Counted from the first letter of the stretch, positions 20,628 to 30,472 are shown. The stretch is 64,000 nt of DNA from Draconibacterium mangrovi (GCF_010586825.1 NZ_JAAAGB010000008.1:223297-287296), one strand, 5' to 3'. Program-made: numbers and translations. The notes: a model not told the origin generated them from the sequence alone.

Positions 20628-22823
20628 TTATTGAACATGATCAATACCCTTAACTGTTGGCACCACCGGTTTAATGGTACCATCTTCATTGAATTCCATT
20701 TTATCGATACAAACTTCGCGGTGATATCCGGGACCATCTTTTAAATGCTTTGCATTGATTCGATGATACACCATGTACCATTCGTCTTTACCAGGCACCT
20801 GAAGTACCGAGTGGTGTCCGGTTCCGTATATACCGTTGTCTGCATCCTGAATGAGCACAATTGGGTTTTCGGCCACTTTAATTGGCCCCATTGGCGATTT
20901 GGAAGTTCCGTAAGCAACATGATAATTTGGTGAACCCGTATCATCAACCGACCACATAAAATAATAGGTTCCTTCGCGGTAAATCACATAAATTCCTTCG
21001 CGGAAAGCATAATCAGCAAGCGTTCCTCCTTTTGGCGTTAGTACTTTTATTGTCTCCTTTTTTAGGGAAACCATATCGTCATTCAGCTCTGCTGCTGCCA
21101 GATAACCATTTCCCCAGTAGATGTATGCTTTACCTGAAACGGGATCGATAAAAGCACAAGGATCGATTTGTTGTCCCCTGCCTGCAGGAGATTCCTTTAT
21201 CATCGGCTCTTTTCCGGCAACGAACGGACCGGTTGGATCATCCGCTACCGCTACACCAATCTGTTTTCCTCCTCCGGCCACATAGTTTCCGCTGAAATAG
21301 TAGTAGTATTTATAATCGTCACCCACTTTTTTTTCCACAATGGTTGGAGCCCACGAACTGCCGTTAGCCCACGGCACATCGCCGGCTTTCATATCCAGAA
21401 TTTTACCTTCATCTTTCCAGTTCACTAAATCATCAGAAGAAAACACTTTGAAATAGTAGCCCGACCAACCCCGAAATCCGTCAGAAGTTGGATAGATGTA
21501 ATATTTCCCGGTTTTGTTGGAATACAACACTTGCGGATCGGCGTAAAAGCCAACCAGTGCCGGGTTATGGTCTTCTGACGCAGTAACACTATAAACCACC
21601 GGCTCCTGCCCAACAATGGTAAACGTATAGTCAACTGCACCTTTCGAAAAATCCTGCGGGCCCTGAGGTGCAACCGTTATACCTCGCCAGGCGGTAAACT
21701 GCGGATCAAATGTGCTTAAATCTGTGCCTACTCTTACAGGAAGATGAATCGTCTTTTCCTCCCCGTTAATAAGCACATTGTTCTTTTTTAACTGATCGGA
21801 AGTGGCATCAATAAACAAATCATCAGGCCTTGCATAAGTTGTCAATAAGCGTTTGTACTCCTCCGAAGTTATGGGCATTACCGTACCGTGGCGCGGATGA
21901 AAATTCATCGAAATCTCCTCGTCGATCACTTCGAAATGTTGTAAATCAGGGCTTTTTGTAAACTGGTAGCGGCCGTTGGTGTAAACATCGTACATGAGTA
22001 TCCACTCATCAGAATTATTCAGTTTGAAAACGCCTGAGCCTTCCACCCGTTCCGTTTCTTTATCCACACGATCAAAATTCGGATATGTGTACCCTTCTGT
22101 GAGTTTATCAGAAATAGCCAGTTTTATTCCCGGAGCTCCACTCTCCGACTTATGGAACAAATAGAACTTACCGTCTTTTTCAATAATATCCCCGTCGATG
22201 CAAGCATTGTTGGTTGGATTGTATAACAACTGTTTTGGTGCTGCCTCGAAACCACTAAAATCCTTATTGGCATAGGCATAATAAATAATATCAGGATGCG
22301 CACCTTTGTCTTTCATCGACCAGTAAACCATGTATTTTCCTGCGGCTTTATCGTAAATGGTTTGCGGCGCCCAAACACGGTCTACATCACCAAACTCTTC
22401 GGGGTACGTCTCCGGAATATTAATTACTGTTGTTTTCCAGTTAATCAGATCAGTCGATTTCATCAAGATCATCGCGAAATTATTCCAACCCTGTTCGGGC
22501 ACATACAAATCGGTGGCAACCATGTAAAAGGTTTTACCATCGGCGCCACGTAAAATGTGCGGATCGCGAACGCCACCTGACGTACTGATCTTTTTGGAAT
22601 CCAAAACCGGCTGGTTGTTGTTTAGTGCACGATAGTTATAACCATCGGTACTTACCGCATAGCGAATGGCCTCACCCCCCGGCCCATTACCCGTAAAATA
22701 GGTAAACAGGTAGGCATCAGTTTGTGGTGTTTTGTTTTGACACGAAACGATTGGAAACAGTCCTGCCAAAAACAGGAGACATTTTAGCATTGCCACTATT
22801 GACTTAGGTTTTGATTTATTCAT
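20628..22823 (-). CDS. Lipoprotein with two GH43-like five-bladed propeller domains
   Basis: The 731-residue product has a lipoprotein signal (cysteine C29, FPIVSCQNK) and two consecutive GH43-type domains. The first (about 35-330) shows GGVRDPHILRGADGKTFYMV and WAPQTIYDKAAGKYMVYWSM. The second (about 415-720) shows GFYADPQVLYSNKTGKYYIY, SSWAPTIVEKK and FREGIYVIYREGTYYFMWS, with a canonical aspartate base in ADPQ. Family members are arabinofuranosidases, xylosidases or galactosidases; which sugar is released cannot be read here. The two domains are joined by about 70 residues containing a beta-sandwich-like stretch. The gene stands alone: two terminator-like structures lie upstream, a promoter box precedes it, and an 810-bp gap follows. 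Confidence 0.88.
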   Translation of the reverse strand: MNKSKPKSIVAMLKCLLFLAGLFPIVSCQNKTPQTDAYLFTYFTGNGPGGEAIRYAVSTDGYNYRALNNNQPVLDSKKISTSGGVRDPHILRGADGKTFYMVATDLYVPEQGWNNFAMILMKSTDLINWKTTVINIPETYPEEFGDVDRVWAPQTIYDKAAGKYMVYWSMKDKGAHPDIIYYAYANKDFSGFEAAPKQLLYNPTNNACIDGDIIEKDGKFYLFHKSESGAPGIKLAISDKLTEGYTYPNFDRVDKETERVEGSGVFKLNNSDEWILMYDVYTNGRYQFTKSPDLQHFEVIDEEISMNFHPRHGTVMPITSEEYKRLLTTYARPDDLFIDATSDQLKKNNVLINGEEKTIHLPVRVGTDLSTFDPQFTAWRGITVAPQGPQDFSKGAVDYTFTIVGQEPVVYSVTASEDHNPALVGFYADPQVLYSNKTGKYYIYPTSDGFRGWSGYYFKVFSSDDLVNWKDEGKILDMKAGDVPWANGSSWAPTIVEKKVGDDYKYYYYFSGNYVAGGGKQIGVAVADDPTGPFVAGKEPMIKESPAGRGQQIDPCAFIDPVSGKAYIYWGNGYLAAAELNDDMVSLKKETIKVLTPKGGTLADYAFREGIYVIYREGTYYFMWSVDDTGSPNYHVAYGTSKSPMGPIKVAENPIVLIQDADNGIYGTGHHSVLQVPGKDEWYMVYHRINAKHLKDGPGYHREVCIDKMEFNEDGTIKPVVPTVKGIDHVQ

Positions 22824-22857
22824 ATGTATGTAGTTTTATATACGGATTTTATTGCCA

Positions 22858-22865
22858 CAAATTTA
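22858..22865 (-). promoter_or_regulatory. Promoter -7 box of the 731-aa GH43 gene
   Basis: TAAATTTG on the minus strand (22865-22858) matches TAnnTTTG exactly. A TTTA lies 16 bases upstream as a possible -33 element. The predicted start leaves a leader of about 28 bases before the ATG at 22823. Confidence 0.5.
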
Positions 22866-22932
22866 TTTAACCGATAGCTTTTAAACTGTTACAGAATCGT
22901 CAAATTGAAGAAACAAATTCGAAAAACCGCTC

Positions 22933-22969
22933 AAAAAAAGGATCAATTATAGCGATTGTTTCCTTTTTT
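22933..22969 (-). terminator. Second terminator-like hairpin upstream of the GH43 gene
   Basis: AAAAAAGGA (22934-22942) pairs with TCCTTTTTT (22961-22969), with additional CAAT/ATTG pairing inside. On the minus strand the structure ends in seven T. It could catch read-through from the mannan operon. The remainder of the 397-bp spacer 22824-23220 has no coding sequence. Confidence 0.45.
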
Positions 22970-23158
22970 CAAAACTTAACCCGAAAGAATATTGTATTCA
23001 TTCCTCTGTTTAATTATGGTTTGTCGTTGCGCAACGATCCTTAATTTTAGGACTAATTTTCAGGCCTCATTACCTATTGTGATTTAGAATTTTTCAGCAA
23101 CAACGAGGTTTGGTATCAAAAACTAAAAATCGTTGAATTAAGAACAGCTTTACCAAAT

Positions 23159-23195
23159 AAAAAAGCAACAACCTAAATTAGATTGTTGCTTTTTG
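23159..23195 (-). terminator. Strong terminator of the alpha-mannan operon
   Basis: AAAAAGCAACAA (23160-23171) and TTGTTGCTTTTT (23183-23194) form a perfect 12-bp stem with an 11-base loop. It starts about 26 bases after the stop of the GH125 gene and ends in a T run on the minus strand. Being symmetric, it could work in both directions. Confidence 0.8.
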
Positions 23196-23220
23196 TGATG
23201 TATCTTTTTTGGAAGACCAA

Positions 23221-24657
23221 TTAAACCTCTAACAGGTTCTCTTTCCCTTCGTTAACCAGCTTTAACACCAGCTCGCCAAACAAGGTATTTGCCCATGCAA
23301 ACCACGAACGTGTGAAGTTTGCAGGATCGTCTTTGTGGAAAGTTTCGTGCATAAAACCGGTATCGGCGTCGGTATCGCGCAAGGTTTTAATACACCAGCT
23401 TATTTCCTTATCATCCGAGCTCGTCATAGCACGCATAATAATACTCATTGGCCAAACCATATCGTATCCAACGTGAGGGCCACCAATTCCTTCGGCTGCT
23501 TTTCCTTTAAAGAAATAAGGATTGTCTTGGCTCCAAACCAGCTTGCGGGTATTTTGGTAAATTTTATTGTCTTTATCAACCAGTCCTAGATAAGGCAAAG
23601 CCAGCAAACTTGGCACATTTGCATCATCCATAAACGTGTGGTTACCAAAACCATCTACCTCAAAAGCATAAACTTTTCCGTATTTTTTATGGTCTACAAT
23701 GGCATATTCCTTAATTGCCGCATCCACTTCTTTTGATAAAGCCAAACACTCTTTAGCAAATGCCTTATCGCCTGTAATTTCATTGCTAATTTCTGCCATT
23801 TGTTTCAATGATACAACTGCAAAAATGTTTGAAGGAATTAAAAAGCCGTAAGTAGTTGCATCATCCGATGGACGGAAGGTTGAGTTAATTAGCCCAACAG
23901 GTTTTAACGGACGTCCATAACCATGATTAGCAACTGTATCTAATTGCTGAGGTGTTTCGCGCTGAAATTTATAAGGTCCCAGGCTATCCTTGCGTTGCTG
24001 TTCCTTAAATGTTTTTACAATCAGAGCTGCTGCTTTTTGCCAGTCGGCATCAAAAACACTTTTATCGCCGGTAGTTTTCCAGTAGTTGTAAGCCAAACGA
24101 ACGGTATAACACAGCGAGTCAATTTCCCATTTGCGTTCGTGTAAACCGGGTTTCATGTCGGTCATATCGCTCATCCAGTGTACTTCTTCTTCCTTTGTTT
24201 TGTTGAAAGCGTTGGCATAACTATCGAGCAAAACACATTGGGTTTGACGGTGAACAACTCCGGCCAGCAAAGTTTTCAATTCGTCATCCTGGTTGGCAAG
24301 AGGCATATATGGCCAAACCTGGGCTGTTGAATCGCGCAACCACATGGCATGAATATCGCCGGTAATTACAAAAGTATCGGGTTTACCATTTAGCGTTCCG
24401 TGCTCAACTGTTGTATCCAGCGTGTTCGGAAAACAGTTTTCGAACATCCAGGCCAGCTTCGGATCTTTAATTTTTGCTTTTGCTGCTGCAATTGTTTCTT
24501 CTACAGCCTTCGACACAAAATTACGTTCGCCGGCGGCAGGACGATTGCTTACATAGCTTTTTCTACCAGTCGCGGCCCAAACCGACGAACTTCCGGCAAT
24601 TCCGATTCCGGCAACTGTTAATGCTCCTGCTTTTATAAAATCTCTTCTTGTATTCAT
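23221..24657 (-). CDS. GH125 exo-alpha-1,6-mannosidase, Tat-type signal
   Basis: This 478-residue protein belongs to GH125, metal-independent inverting exo-alpha-1,6-mannosidases with an (alpha/alpha)6 fold. Family segments include FVITGDIHAMWLRDSTAQVW (96-115), YGFLIPSNIFAV and the C-terminal GFMHETFHKDDPANFTRSWF. The N-terminus TRRDFIKAG followed by a hydrophobic stretch to about residue 29 fits a twin-arginine signal, while most enzymes in the locus use Sec or lipoprotein signals. It is the last gene of the mannan operon, 33 bp after the GH92 gene and just before a strong terminator. Its role would be trimming alpha-1,6-mannan backbone oligosaccharides in the periplasm. Confidence 0.92.
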   Translation of the reverse strand: MNTRRDFIKAGALTVAGIGIAGSSSVWAATGRKSYVSNRPAAGERNFVSKAVEETIAAAKAKIKDPKLAWMFENCFPNTLDTTVEHGTLNGKPDTFVITGDIHAMWLRDSTAQVWPYMPLANQDDELKTLLAGVVHRQTQCVLLDSYANAFNKTKEEEVHWMSDMTDMKPGLHERKWEIDSLCYTVRLAYNYWKTTGDKSVFDADWQKAAALIVKTFKEQQRKDSLGPYKFQRETPQQLDTVANHGYGRPLKPVGLINSTFRPSDDATTYGFLIPSNIFAVVSLKQMAEISNEITGDKAFAKECLALSKEVDAAIKEYAIVDHKKYGKVYAFEVDGFGNHTFMDDANVPSLLALPYLGLVDKDNKIYQNTRKLVWSQDNPYFFKGKAAEGIGGPHVGYDMVWPMSIIMRAMTSSDDKEISWCIKTLRDTDADTGFMHETFHKDDPANFTRSWFAWANTLFGELVLKLVNEGKENLLEV

Positions 24658-24690
24658 TATTATTGGTTTTATTATTATTTCGATGATTAT

Positions 24691-26853
24691 CTATTCGGCT
24701 AAAATAATTAATTCTTTTCCGGTTTTCAGTTGATCGTACGACACAAAATACCCGTCTACTTGGTTTCCGTCGATAGTGATATCATTAATCTTTCTCCCCA
24801 CATTCCGTTTTGTAATGGTAATTAGTGACTCTTCTCCCAAATCCAGTTTAACAGAATCAAAAATCGGAACCGAAACAATGTATTCTGCATCGGCCGGTGA
24901 GTAAGGATAAATTCCCATGGCAGCAAAAACATACCATGCCGACATTTCTCCTGCATCATCCATTCCGCAAAGCGCATTTTCCCACTCGCCCATTCCGTAA
25001 AAACGGTTCATGATACTATCGAGGTACATTTGCGATTTTTCCTGCTTTCCGATAAAGGTGTACAAATACGGGAAGCTGTGATCGGGCTGATTCCCATGGC
25101 AATACTGCCCGATAAATGAAGAAACGTTTCGCGCAATATAACTGGCATTCCATGGGATTGAAAATAACGAGTCCAGCTTTTGCTCAAATTCTTCTTCACT
25201 TTTGTACAAGCCAATCAATCCTTTGGTATCGTGTGGTGCAAAAAACGAGGACTGCCAGGCATTGGCTTCACGGTACATGTATTCGTAATACGGGTATTCT
25301 GCATTAAAATCAGGCACCCAATCCCCATTTTCAAGGCGTCCGCGCATTAATCCGGTTGACGGATCAAAGAGGTTTTTATAATTTGAAGTGCGCTTCATCA
25401 GCATCTCATAATCATCCTGTTTTCCCAGTTCTTCGGCAAGAAGCGCCACGGCATAATCATCGTAAGCAAATTCGAGTGTTTTGGTAACGCCGGCTTTGGC
25501 TTTCGATTCCACATGTGGATTTTGAACTTCAGGAGTCGAAATGTATCCTTTTTCGATATACTCGGCAATGTGCGGACGTGTACCTCCTTCTTTTGTTGCA
25601 TTGTTCAGCAACAGCTGGTAGGCACTTTCCATATCATAGTCGCGAATGCCGCGCAGGTACGAACCGGAGATAAACGGTGCTGCGTGATCGCCGTGAAAAA
25701 AGGTAGGCATAAAACCTGTGTTTTCGCCTTTATCAATCAACGACTGAATAACATCGGCAGTTACATCAGGCGAAAGCATTCCGAGCAAAACCAACTTATT
25801 GCGGTACGTATCCCAAAGCGAAGGATTGGTGTAATAACGAAATCCTTTGTTTACAACCTTCCCTGTTGAATCTGTAAAATCGCCATTTACATCGCTGCGT
25901 AATGCCGGCCACAAAAACGAACGGTACAACGAGGAATAAAACAACTCTTTTTCTTTTTCGGTACCGCCTTCAACCTTAATTTTTGCAAGCAAATTTTCCC
26001 AGGTTTGCGAAGCTTCAGTCTTCACATCTTCAAAACTCTTACCTGTTAACTCGGCTTCCAGATTCTGCTTCGCATTCTCTGTGCTTACAAACGAAAGCGC
26101 CAGTTTGAGCTCGAGCGGCTCATCTGATTCATTAAAAGAAACAAGGGCGATCTCACGTCGTGCATCGCCGCTTGTTTTCAGGTTTACTATTGTCCGGTTG
26201 GTTTCGGCATAGAAATATATTTTTTCGCCTGTTTGCTGAAATCCTTTAATTACATTGGCGCCTTCCTGTTCAATATGCCAGTCGCGAACCCGCTCGTTTG
26301 ATTTCGACAGGTTCAGTATCATGTTTTGTGGTTTACCTTTTGGATATTCGTATTTATGGTAACCGCAATGCAAGGTGCTTGTAAGCTCTGCATCAATTGC
26401 ATAACGATCGAGTTTAACCTGGTAATAACCCGGTTCAGCCGATTCGTTTTCGTGGCTGAATTTTGACCCAAAATCATTTGCGGTAAAATCTTCAGTAACC
26501 GGAAGAACCGGTATGTGACACAAATTCCAGTGGCCTTTGTTGGTGTGTGTAAAAGCCAAGATAACATCGTCTTCGTATTCGTAACCAGCACCGCTGTTCC
26601 ATTCGGTAATTGGGCTAAGCTGCACCATGGCGTTTGGCAATGAAGCCCCGGGATAAGTTAATCCGGCCCACACACGCCAGTCTTTTGGCGGATTGTAACC
26701 ACAGTCGATGCTGTCTTGCAAAGGGGCAGTACCCAGAAATGTATTCACATATTGGGTAAGCTTTTCAGGGCTATTTGGACTGGAATGGTTACTTGCCGTA
26801 TGGCAGCCAACCATTGTGAAAATAAATGTATTTAGTAGAATTGTTCGTATCAT
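24691..26853 (-). CDS. GH92 alpha-mannosidase, lipoprotein (mannan operon)
   Basis: From the ATG at 26853 this is a 720-residue lipoprotein (MIRTILLNTFIFTMVGCHTA, cysteine C17); a TTG five codons upstream is a less likely start. It is a GH92 calcium-dependent exo-alpha-mannosidase, which removes alpha-1,2/1,3/1,4/1,6-linked mannose with inversion. Family landmarks are YVNTFLGTAP at the start, NPSLWDTYRNKLVLLGMLSP, GFMPTFFHGDHAAPFISGSY and CGMDDAGEMSAWYVFAAMG (about 628-646), where the aspartates are part of the active site. It lies 38 bp after the LamG-GH76 gene. It would strip mannose branches from imported or surface-bound mannan. Confidence 0.94.
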   Translation of the reverse strand: MIRTILLNTFIFTMVGCHTASNHSSPNSPEKLTQYVNTFLGTAPLQDSIDCGYNPPKDWRVWAGLTYPGASLPNAMVQLSPITEWNSGAGYEYEDDVILAFTHTNKGHWNLCHIPVLPVTEDFTANDFGSKFSHENESAEPGYYQVKLDRYAIDAELTSTLHCGYHKYEYPKGKPQNMILNLSKSNERVRDWHIEQEGANVIKGFQQTGEKIYFYAETNRTIVNLKTSGDARREIALVSFNESDEPLELKLALSFVSTENAKQNLEAELTGKSFEDVKTEASQTWENLLAKIKVEGGTEKEKELFYSSLYRSFLWPALRSDVNGDFTDSTGKVVNKGFRYYTNPSLWDTYRNKLVLLGMLSPDVTADVIQSLIDKGENTGFMPTFFHGDHAAPFISGSYLRGIRDYDMESAYQLLLNNATKEGGTRPHIAEYIEKGYISTPEVQNPHVESKAKAGVTKTLEFAYDDYAVALLAEELGKQDDYEMLMKRTSNYKNLFDPSTGLMRGRLENGDWVPDFNAEYPYYEYMYREANAWQSSFFAPHDTKGLIGLYKSEEEFEQKLDSLFSIPWNASYIARNVSSFIGQYCHGNQPDHSFPYLYTFIGKQEKSQMYLDSIMNRFYGMGEWENALCGMDDAGEMSAWYVFAAMGIYPYSPADAEYIVSVPIFDSVKLDLGEESLITITKRNVGRKINDITIDGNQVDGYFVSYDQLKTGKELIILAE

Positions 26854-26891
26854 TTTTAGTTGGTTCAAATATTAAAATATGTACTTATAAT

Positions 26892-29279
26892 TTAGTGTAT
26901 TATAATTTTTGTGGTGAACGTATTCTCTCCCGATACAAGCTTAACAAAATACATTCCCGAAGCGCTTACTTCCGGCCGAAAATATACTTTGCCTTCAGCG
27001 CTTAGATCCAGGGAATTGTTCTTTTGCAGTAACTGCCCCGCCTGGTTATAAAAATAAACGGCGCAATTAAAATCGGTTTCCCCTGGTAGTTGTATACTGA
27101 TTTCCTCACCCGCTGAAACCGGGTTGGGAAACACTACTACGGTTTGTCTGTCCCCGAGAATTTCAATTTCTGGGACCGATGTCACAGGATTTAAGGTACT
27201 ATAGGCTACATTTAAAAACGATGAAGCGGCAGCAGCCTGTCCCATCATACCAATTTCTGAAGGATTTTCGTTTATTCTGTTCAGATTCCATTTCCCATCC
27301 GCATCCGAATAACTGCTGGCGTAGTAACCGCGTTTATCTCTGTTGTAGGCACTTAGAAAATCCATAATATCGGCCGCAATGGTATAAAATCTATCATCCG
27401 CCGTTTGGCGGTACATATCGAGCAAAGCATCAATCATATCGTCGCCACCCCAAAACGAAATCTCGCTTAAGCCTTGTCCCGGTTTGTACCAATGATCGAT
27501 ACAACTGTTCATCATTTCGAGGGCATCGTTGAGGTATTTTTGTTCGTTTGTTAGCTGATACAAAAGAATGGCATTCTGAATAACTACCGTGGTTTGGTAG
27601 GCACGGTAACCACCACCACGAACCGTGTTTCCATTTACAACACCATTCAGCGACCAGCTGCCGTTTTGGTAATAACTTGCCTGATTAAACAGTTTTGTGT
27701 TCGAATCTTTAATCTTTACCGAAAAATCATTCTCCAACTCGTAATAAGTCAATGCTTCGTTCAGGTATCGGTTTTCGTTGGTATACTGGTACAATCTGGC
27801 AGCAGCGTAACTGGTGTAATTAACCGACATGGAAAATAACATTCCAAAGCCCAGTTGATCTTCATGCTGCGGAATGGCGAAGCGACTGTCGCGAATTTCG
27901 TTGTTAAACTCGTAGGCCACTTTCAGATTATCAAGAGCGGTAGCATCCTTCGTCAGATCATAAATCATCGAAAACGGCATCATCAGTTGTCCGTTGTCAT
28001 CGTAAAAACGGTTTCCTGTATTTCCCGGAAGAACAGCATAACCGGTTCTTCCGGCTTTTGTTACTTTGTACGTGTCGATAGCCGACAGGTAGTTAAACAG
28101 AAACCTTTCGTATTTTTCAGGATTTAATTTCCAGGCATTTGTTAATGCCCGTAACATATGCGAAGCCGGCCAAACAAAACTGCTTGCTTGTTTAAAATTT
28201 GATGATTCATCAATCGCTTCTGCATACAAACCATTGCTTTTGTTGTAAAACTCGTGGTGAATTTGATCCAGTAATTTTTCACCGAAGTACTGGTATTTAT
28301 TGTCGTATAAATCAACCGGCACTAACGCTTCAATATCGTTAGCATTAGCAGTGGTAGCTTTTATCGAAATTGTATCGTTTTGATAGACTGAAGTTTCTGC
28401 AGAATAAACCAGATATGCAGATTGATCGTCAACTTTCCGAAATGAAAATTCACCGGGGATTTTGGTTTCTGTCACACTCCAATCGGTAATCACTTCGCCG
28501 GCAACACTTAACAACACCGAGTCTTTTCCACTTTCCAGTATTTTCAGACTTCCATCGACCTGAATATTGTCTTTTTGCACCCATTCAGTCCCGGCCCCTC
28601 TTTTCAGATTATGCTGTGAGGTTAGATCAATTATAGAATCGCCTTGTCCTTCGTTCAACAGCCAGTTGGCTACCAGGCCATCTTCGTTGCCATTGAGTTG
28701 AATGTCTTTATTTAAGTTAATTTCTTCTGCTGTTCGAGCTGTATTCCAAATTCTGAAATCGGATAATTTACCATCCAAACGTCGGTTTTTCCACGCCGAA
28801 CCTTCGCCCATAAAAACATGGGTTCCTGATGCAATCATTGGCTTACTCAAAGTTCCGTTACCAACCAAAATGCCATCAACAAAAATTTTAACTTCATTGT
28901 TGGTACTCACCGAAACGGCAACATGTTGCCATTTGCCTGTTTCGAGTTGATTTCCGGTACTTGTAACAGCTTCCCATTCTCCGGTTCCCACATTTACTTC
29001 AACGTTTCCGTTTGAATTAAACCGAAAAGCAAATCCAACCGAACCGGAAGCAGCGTTCCACGATTCATCGGCAAGTATGTAGTTTCCGGCCCAACTGTCT
29101 ATATACATTCGGGTTTCGATGGTAAAATCACCGGAAACATATTCATCAAAAGTTCCGCAATCGATATAACTTTCGGGCTCATTGGTATTGAATTTCAGCA
29201 CATAGCTCTGTCCTTTCGCATGCACCGAACATAAAACCAATACCAGAAACGCTACTCCAATAAATACCGATCGTATCAT
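26892..29279 (-). CDS. LamG domain plus GH76-like alpha-1,6-mannanase with T9SS C-terminal domain
   Basis: From the ATG at 29279 the product has 795 residues; a TTG eight codons upstream is less likely. After a Sec signal peptide comes a LamG/concanavalin-like lectin domain (about 35-230; WQHVAVSVSTNNEVKIFVDG). A GH76-like (alpha/alpha)6 domain spans about 330-690, with NRFYDDNGQLMMPFSMIYDL carrying an aspartate pair like that used by endo-alpha-1,6-mannanases. The last 85 residues form a type A T9SS sorting domain (VVFPNPVSAGEEISI, GMYFVKLVSGENTFTTKIII). The enzyme is therefore predicted to be secreted through T9SS and attached to the cell surface or released. It is 11 bp after the second GH76 gene in the same operon. 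Confidence 0.85.
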   Translation of the reverse strand: MIRSVFIGVAFLVLVLCSVHAKGQSYVLKFNTNEPESYIDCGTFDEYVSGDFTIETRMYIDSWAGNYILADESWNAASGSVGFAFRFNSNGNVEVNVGTGEWEAVTSTGNQLETGKWQHVAVSVSTNNEVKIFVDGILVGNGTLSKPMIASGTHVFMGEGSAWKNRRLDGKLSDFRIWNTARTAEEINLNKDIQLNGNEDGLVANWLLNEGQGDSIIDLTSQHNLKRGAGTEWVQKDNIQVDGSLKILESGKDSVLLSVAGEVITDWSVTETKIPGEFSFRKVDDQSAYLVYSAETSVYQNDTISIKATTANANDIEALVPVDLYDNKYQYFGEKLLDQIHHEFYNKSNGLYAEAIDESSNFKQASSFVWPASHMLRALTNAWKLNPEKYERFLFNYLSAIDTYKVTKAGRTGYAVLPGNTGNRFYDDNGQLMMPFSMIYDLTKDATALDNLKVAYEFNNEIRDSRFAIPQHEDQLGFGMLFSMSVNYTSYAAARLYQYTNENRYLNEALTYYELENDFSVKIKDSNTKLFNQASYYQNGSWSLNGVVNGNTVRGGGYRAYQTTVVIQNAILLYQLTNEQKYLNDALEMMNSCIDHWYKPGQGLSEISFWGGDDMIDALLDMYRQTADDRFYTIAADIMDFLSAYNRDKRGYYASSYSDADGKWNLNRINENPSEIGMMGQAAAASSFLNVAYSTLNPVTSVPEIEILGDRQTVVVFPNPVSAGEEISIQLPGETDFNCAVYFYNQAGQLLQKNNSLDLSAEGKVYFRPEVSASGMYFVKLVSGENTFTTKIIIH

Positions 29280-29314
29280 TTGCTTCGTTATTCTTTTAAT
29301 CAAATAAGATCCGA

Positions 29315-30460
29315 TTAAGGGTTAATCAGTCCTTCTGCTTCTAATAAAGCGGCGGCCTCAATTAACATGGCTCCACTGGTTTGCGCTGTTAAATCGCTGG
29401 TGCTTCCCGGTTTGTTTTTCCAATATGTTCCGTAAAGCAATTTATTTTTATCGGTTCCTTCCTGCCACAGTTTTTCTGCATTGTATTTCAGAAATTGCAG
29501 GTAGCGGTTTCGGGTACCGTCTGATAAATCGGGATGAAGAATGAGTTGTGTGAAATAGCGTACAAATATTCCTTTGAACAAACCACCATCGCCGGCACCT
29601 TCATCCTTTAACAATCGGTCGCTGCCATTTACCAAAGTATTCAGGGTATAATCGGCGGCTTTTTGCGCATCGTTTAAATAACTTTTCTCGCCCGTAATGT
29701 TATATAGTTCGAGGGCCGAACCCAAAAATGTTCCCTGGTTATAGGTAAAAATCCAGGCTTTTTGAATATCTCCGGTACGACTGTCAATATTATCATAAAC
29801 GGCTCCATTTGCCGGGTTAAAAAGATATTCTTTTTCCCAGTCGTAAATTTTTAGCGCCCATTCTTTATCCTCCTCATTGCCAAACTGCTGATAAAGTCGT
29901 GCAGCCAAAATAGAGGCCGGTCCGTTTGAGCAGGCGTTTTTGCTGTACGGCTGATCTTTTTTCCACGAAATACCACCACCGGCGTTGTCGTTCCATCCGG
30001 TTTGAATGTCTTCCCAAACCGAAATAGCTGCAGTTTTGTATCGCTCCTGATTGGTTGCATTATACGCACGTAACATAGCCAACGCATTCCATTCCATATC
30101 GTCGTAGAAAACGTTTAAAAACGTGTTGCCGTTTTTGGCTTTCACACCTTCGTACCAATCATTAATGGTAGTCAGGTAAAAATTGTCTCCTGTCCTTTCG
30201 TAGGCATCAATGGCAACATCCAAAGCATGAGCCTGCGGCCAGTAGTGAAAATCAGTGTTATTCAGGTTATTGTAATGGAAATATGCTGCTGCCGGATTCC
30301 AGTATGAATAGATAAACGACGAGCTGCTACTGTCGGCAGCCGCTGCCCAGCTTATTGCAGTTTCTTCACCACCGCCATTTCCCGGATCAACTTCATCCTT
30401 CTCACATGCCTGGAAAACAAACAGGCTAATTATCGCTAATACTAACAATCTTTTATTCAT
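29315..30460 (-). CDS. GH76 endo-alpha-1,6-mannanase lipoprotein
   Basis: This 381-residue lipoprotein (cysteine C19, FVFQACEKD) has one GH76 (alpha/alpha)6 catalytic domain from about residue 37 to the end. The diagnostic aspartate pair is D120-D121 in NVFYDDMEWNALAMLRAY. NACSNGPASILAARLYQQFG, WIFTYNQGTFLGSALELYN and LKDEGAGDGGLFKGIFVRYF are further family stretches. It would cut the alpha-1,6 backbone of fungal-type mannan, at the cell surface if the lipoprotein is exported there. It is the first enzyme gene after susE, separated from it by a terminator, so its expression may be lower than that of susCDE. Confidence 0.93.
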   Translation of the reverse strand: MNKRLLVLAIISLFVFQACEKDEVDPGNGGGEETAISWAAAADSSSSSFIYSYWNPAAAYFHYNNLNNTDFHYWPQAHALDVAIDAYERTGDNFYLTTINDWYEGVKAKNGNTFLNVFYDDMEWNALAMLRAYNATNQERYKTAAISVWEDIQTGWNDNAGGGISWKKDQPYSKNACSNGPASILAARLYQQFGNEEDKEWALKIYDWEKEYLFNPANGAVYDNIDSRTGDIQKAWIFTYNQGTFLGSALELYNITGEKSYLNDAQKAADYTLNTLVNGSDRLLKDEGAGDGGLFKGIFVRYFTQLILHPDLSDGTRNRYLQFLKYNAEKLWQEGTDKNKLLYGTYWKNKPGSTSDLTAQTSGAMLIEAAALLEAEGLINP

Positions 30461-30472
30461 ACCTCAATTTCT

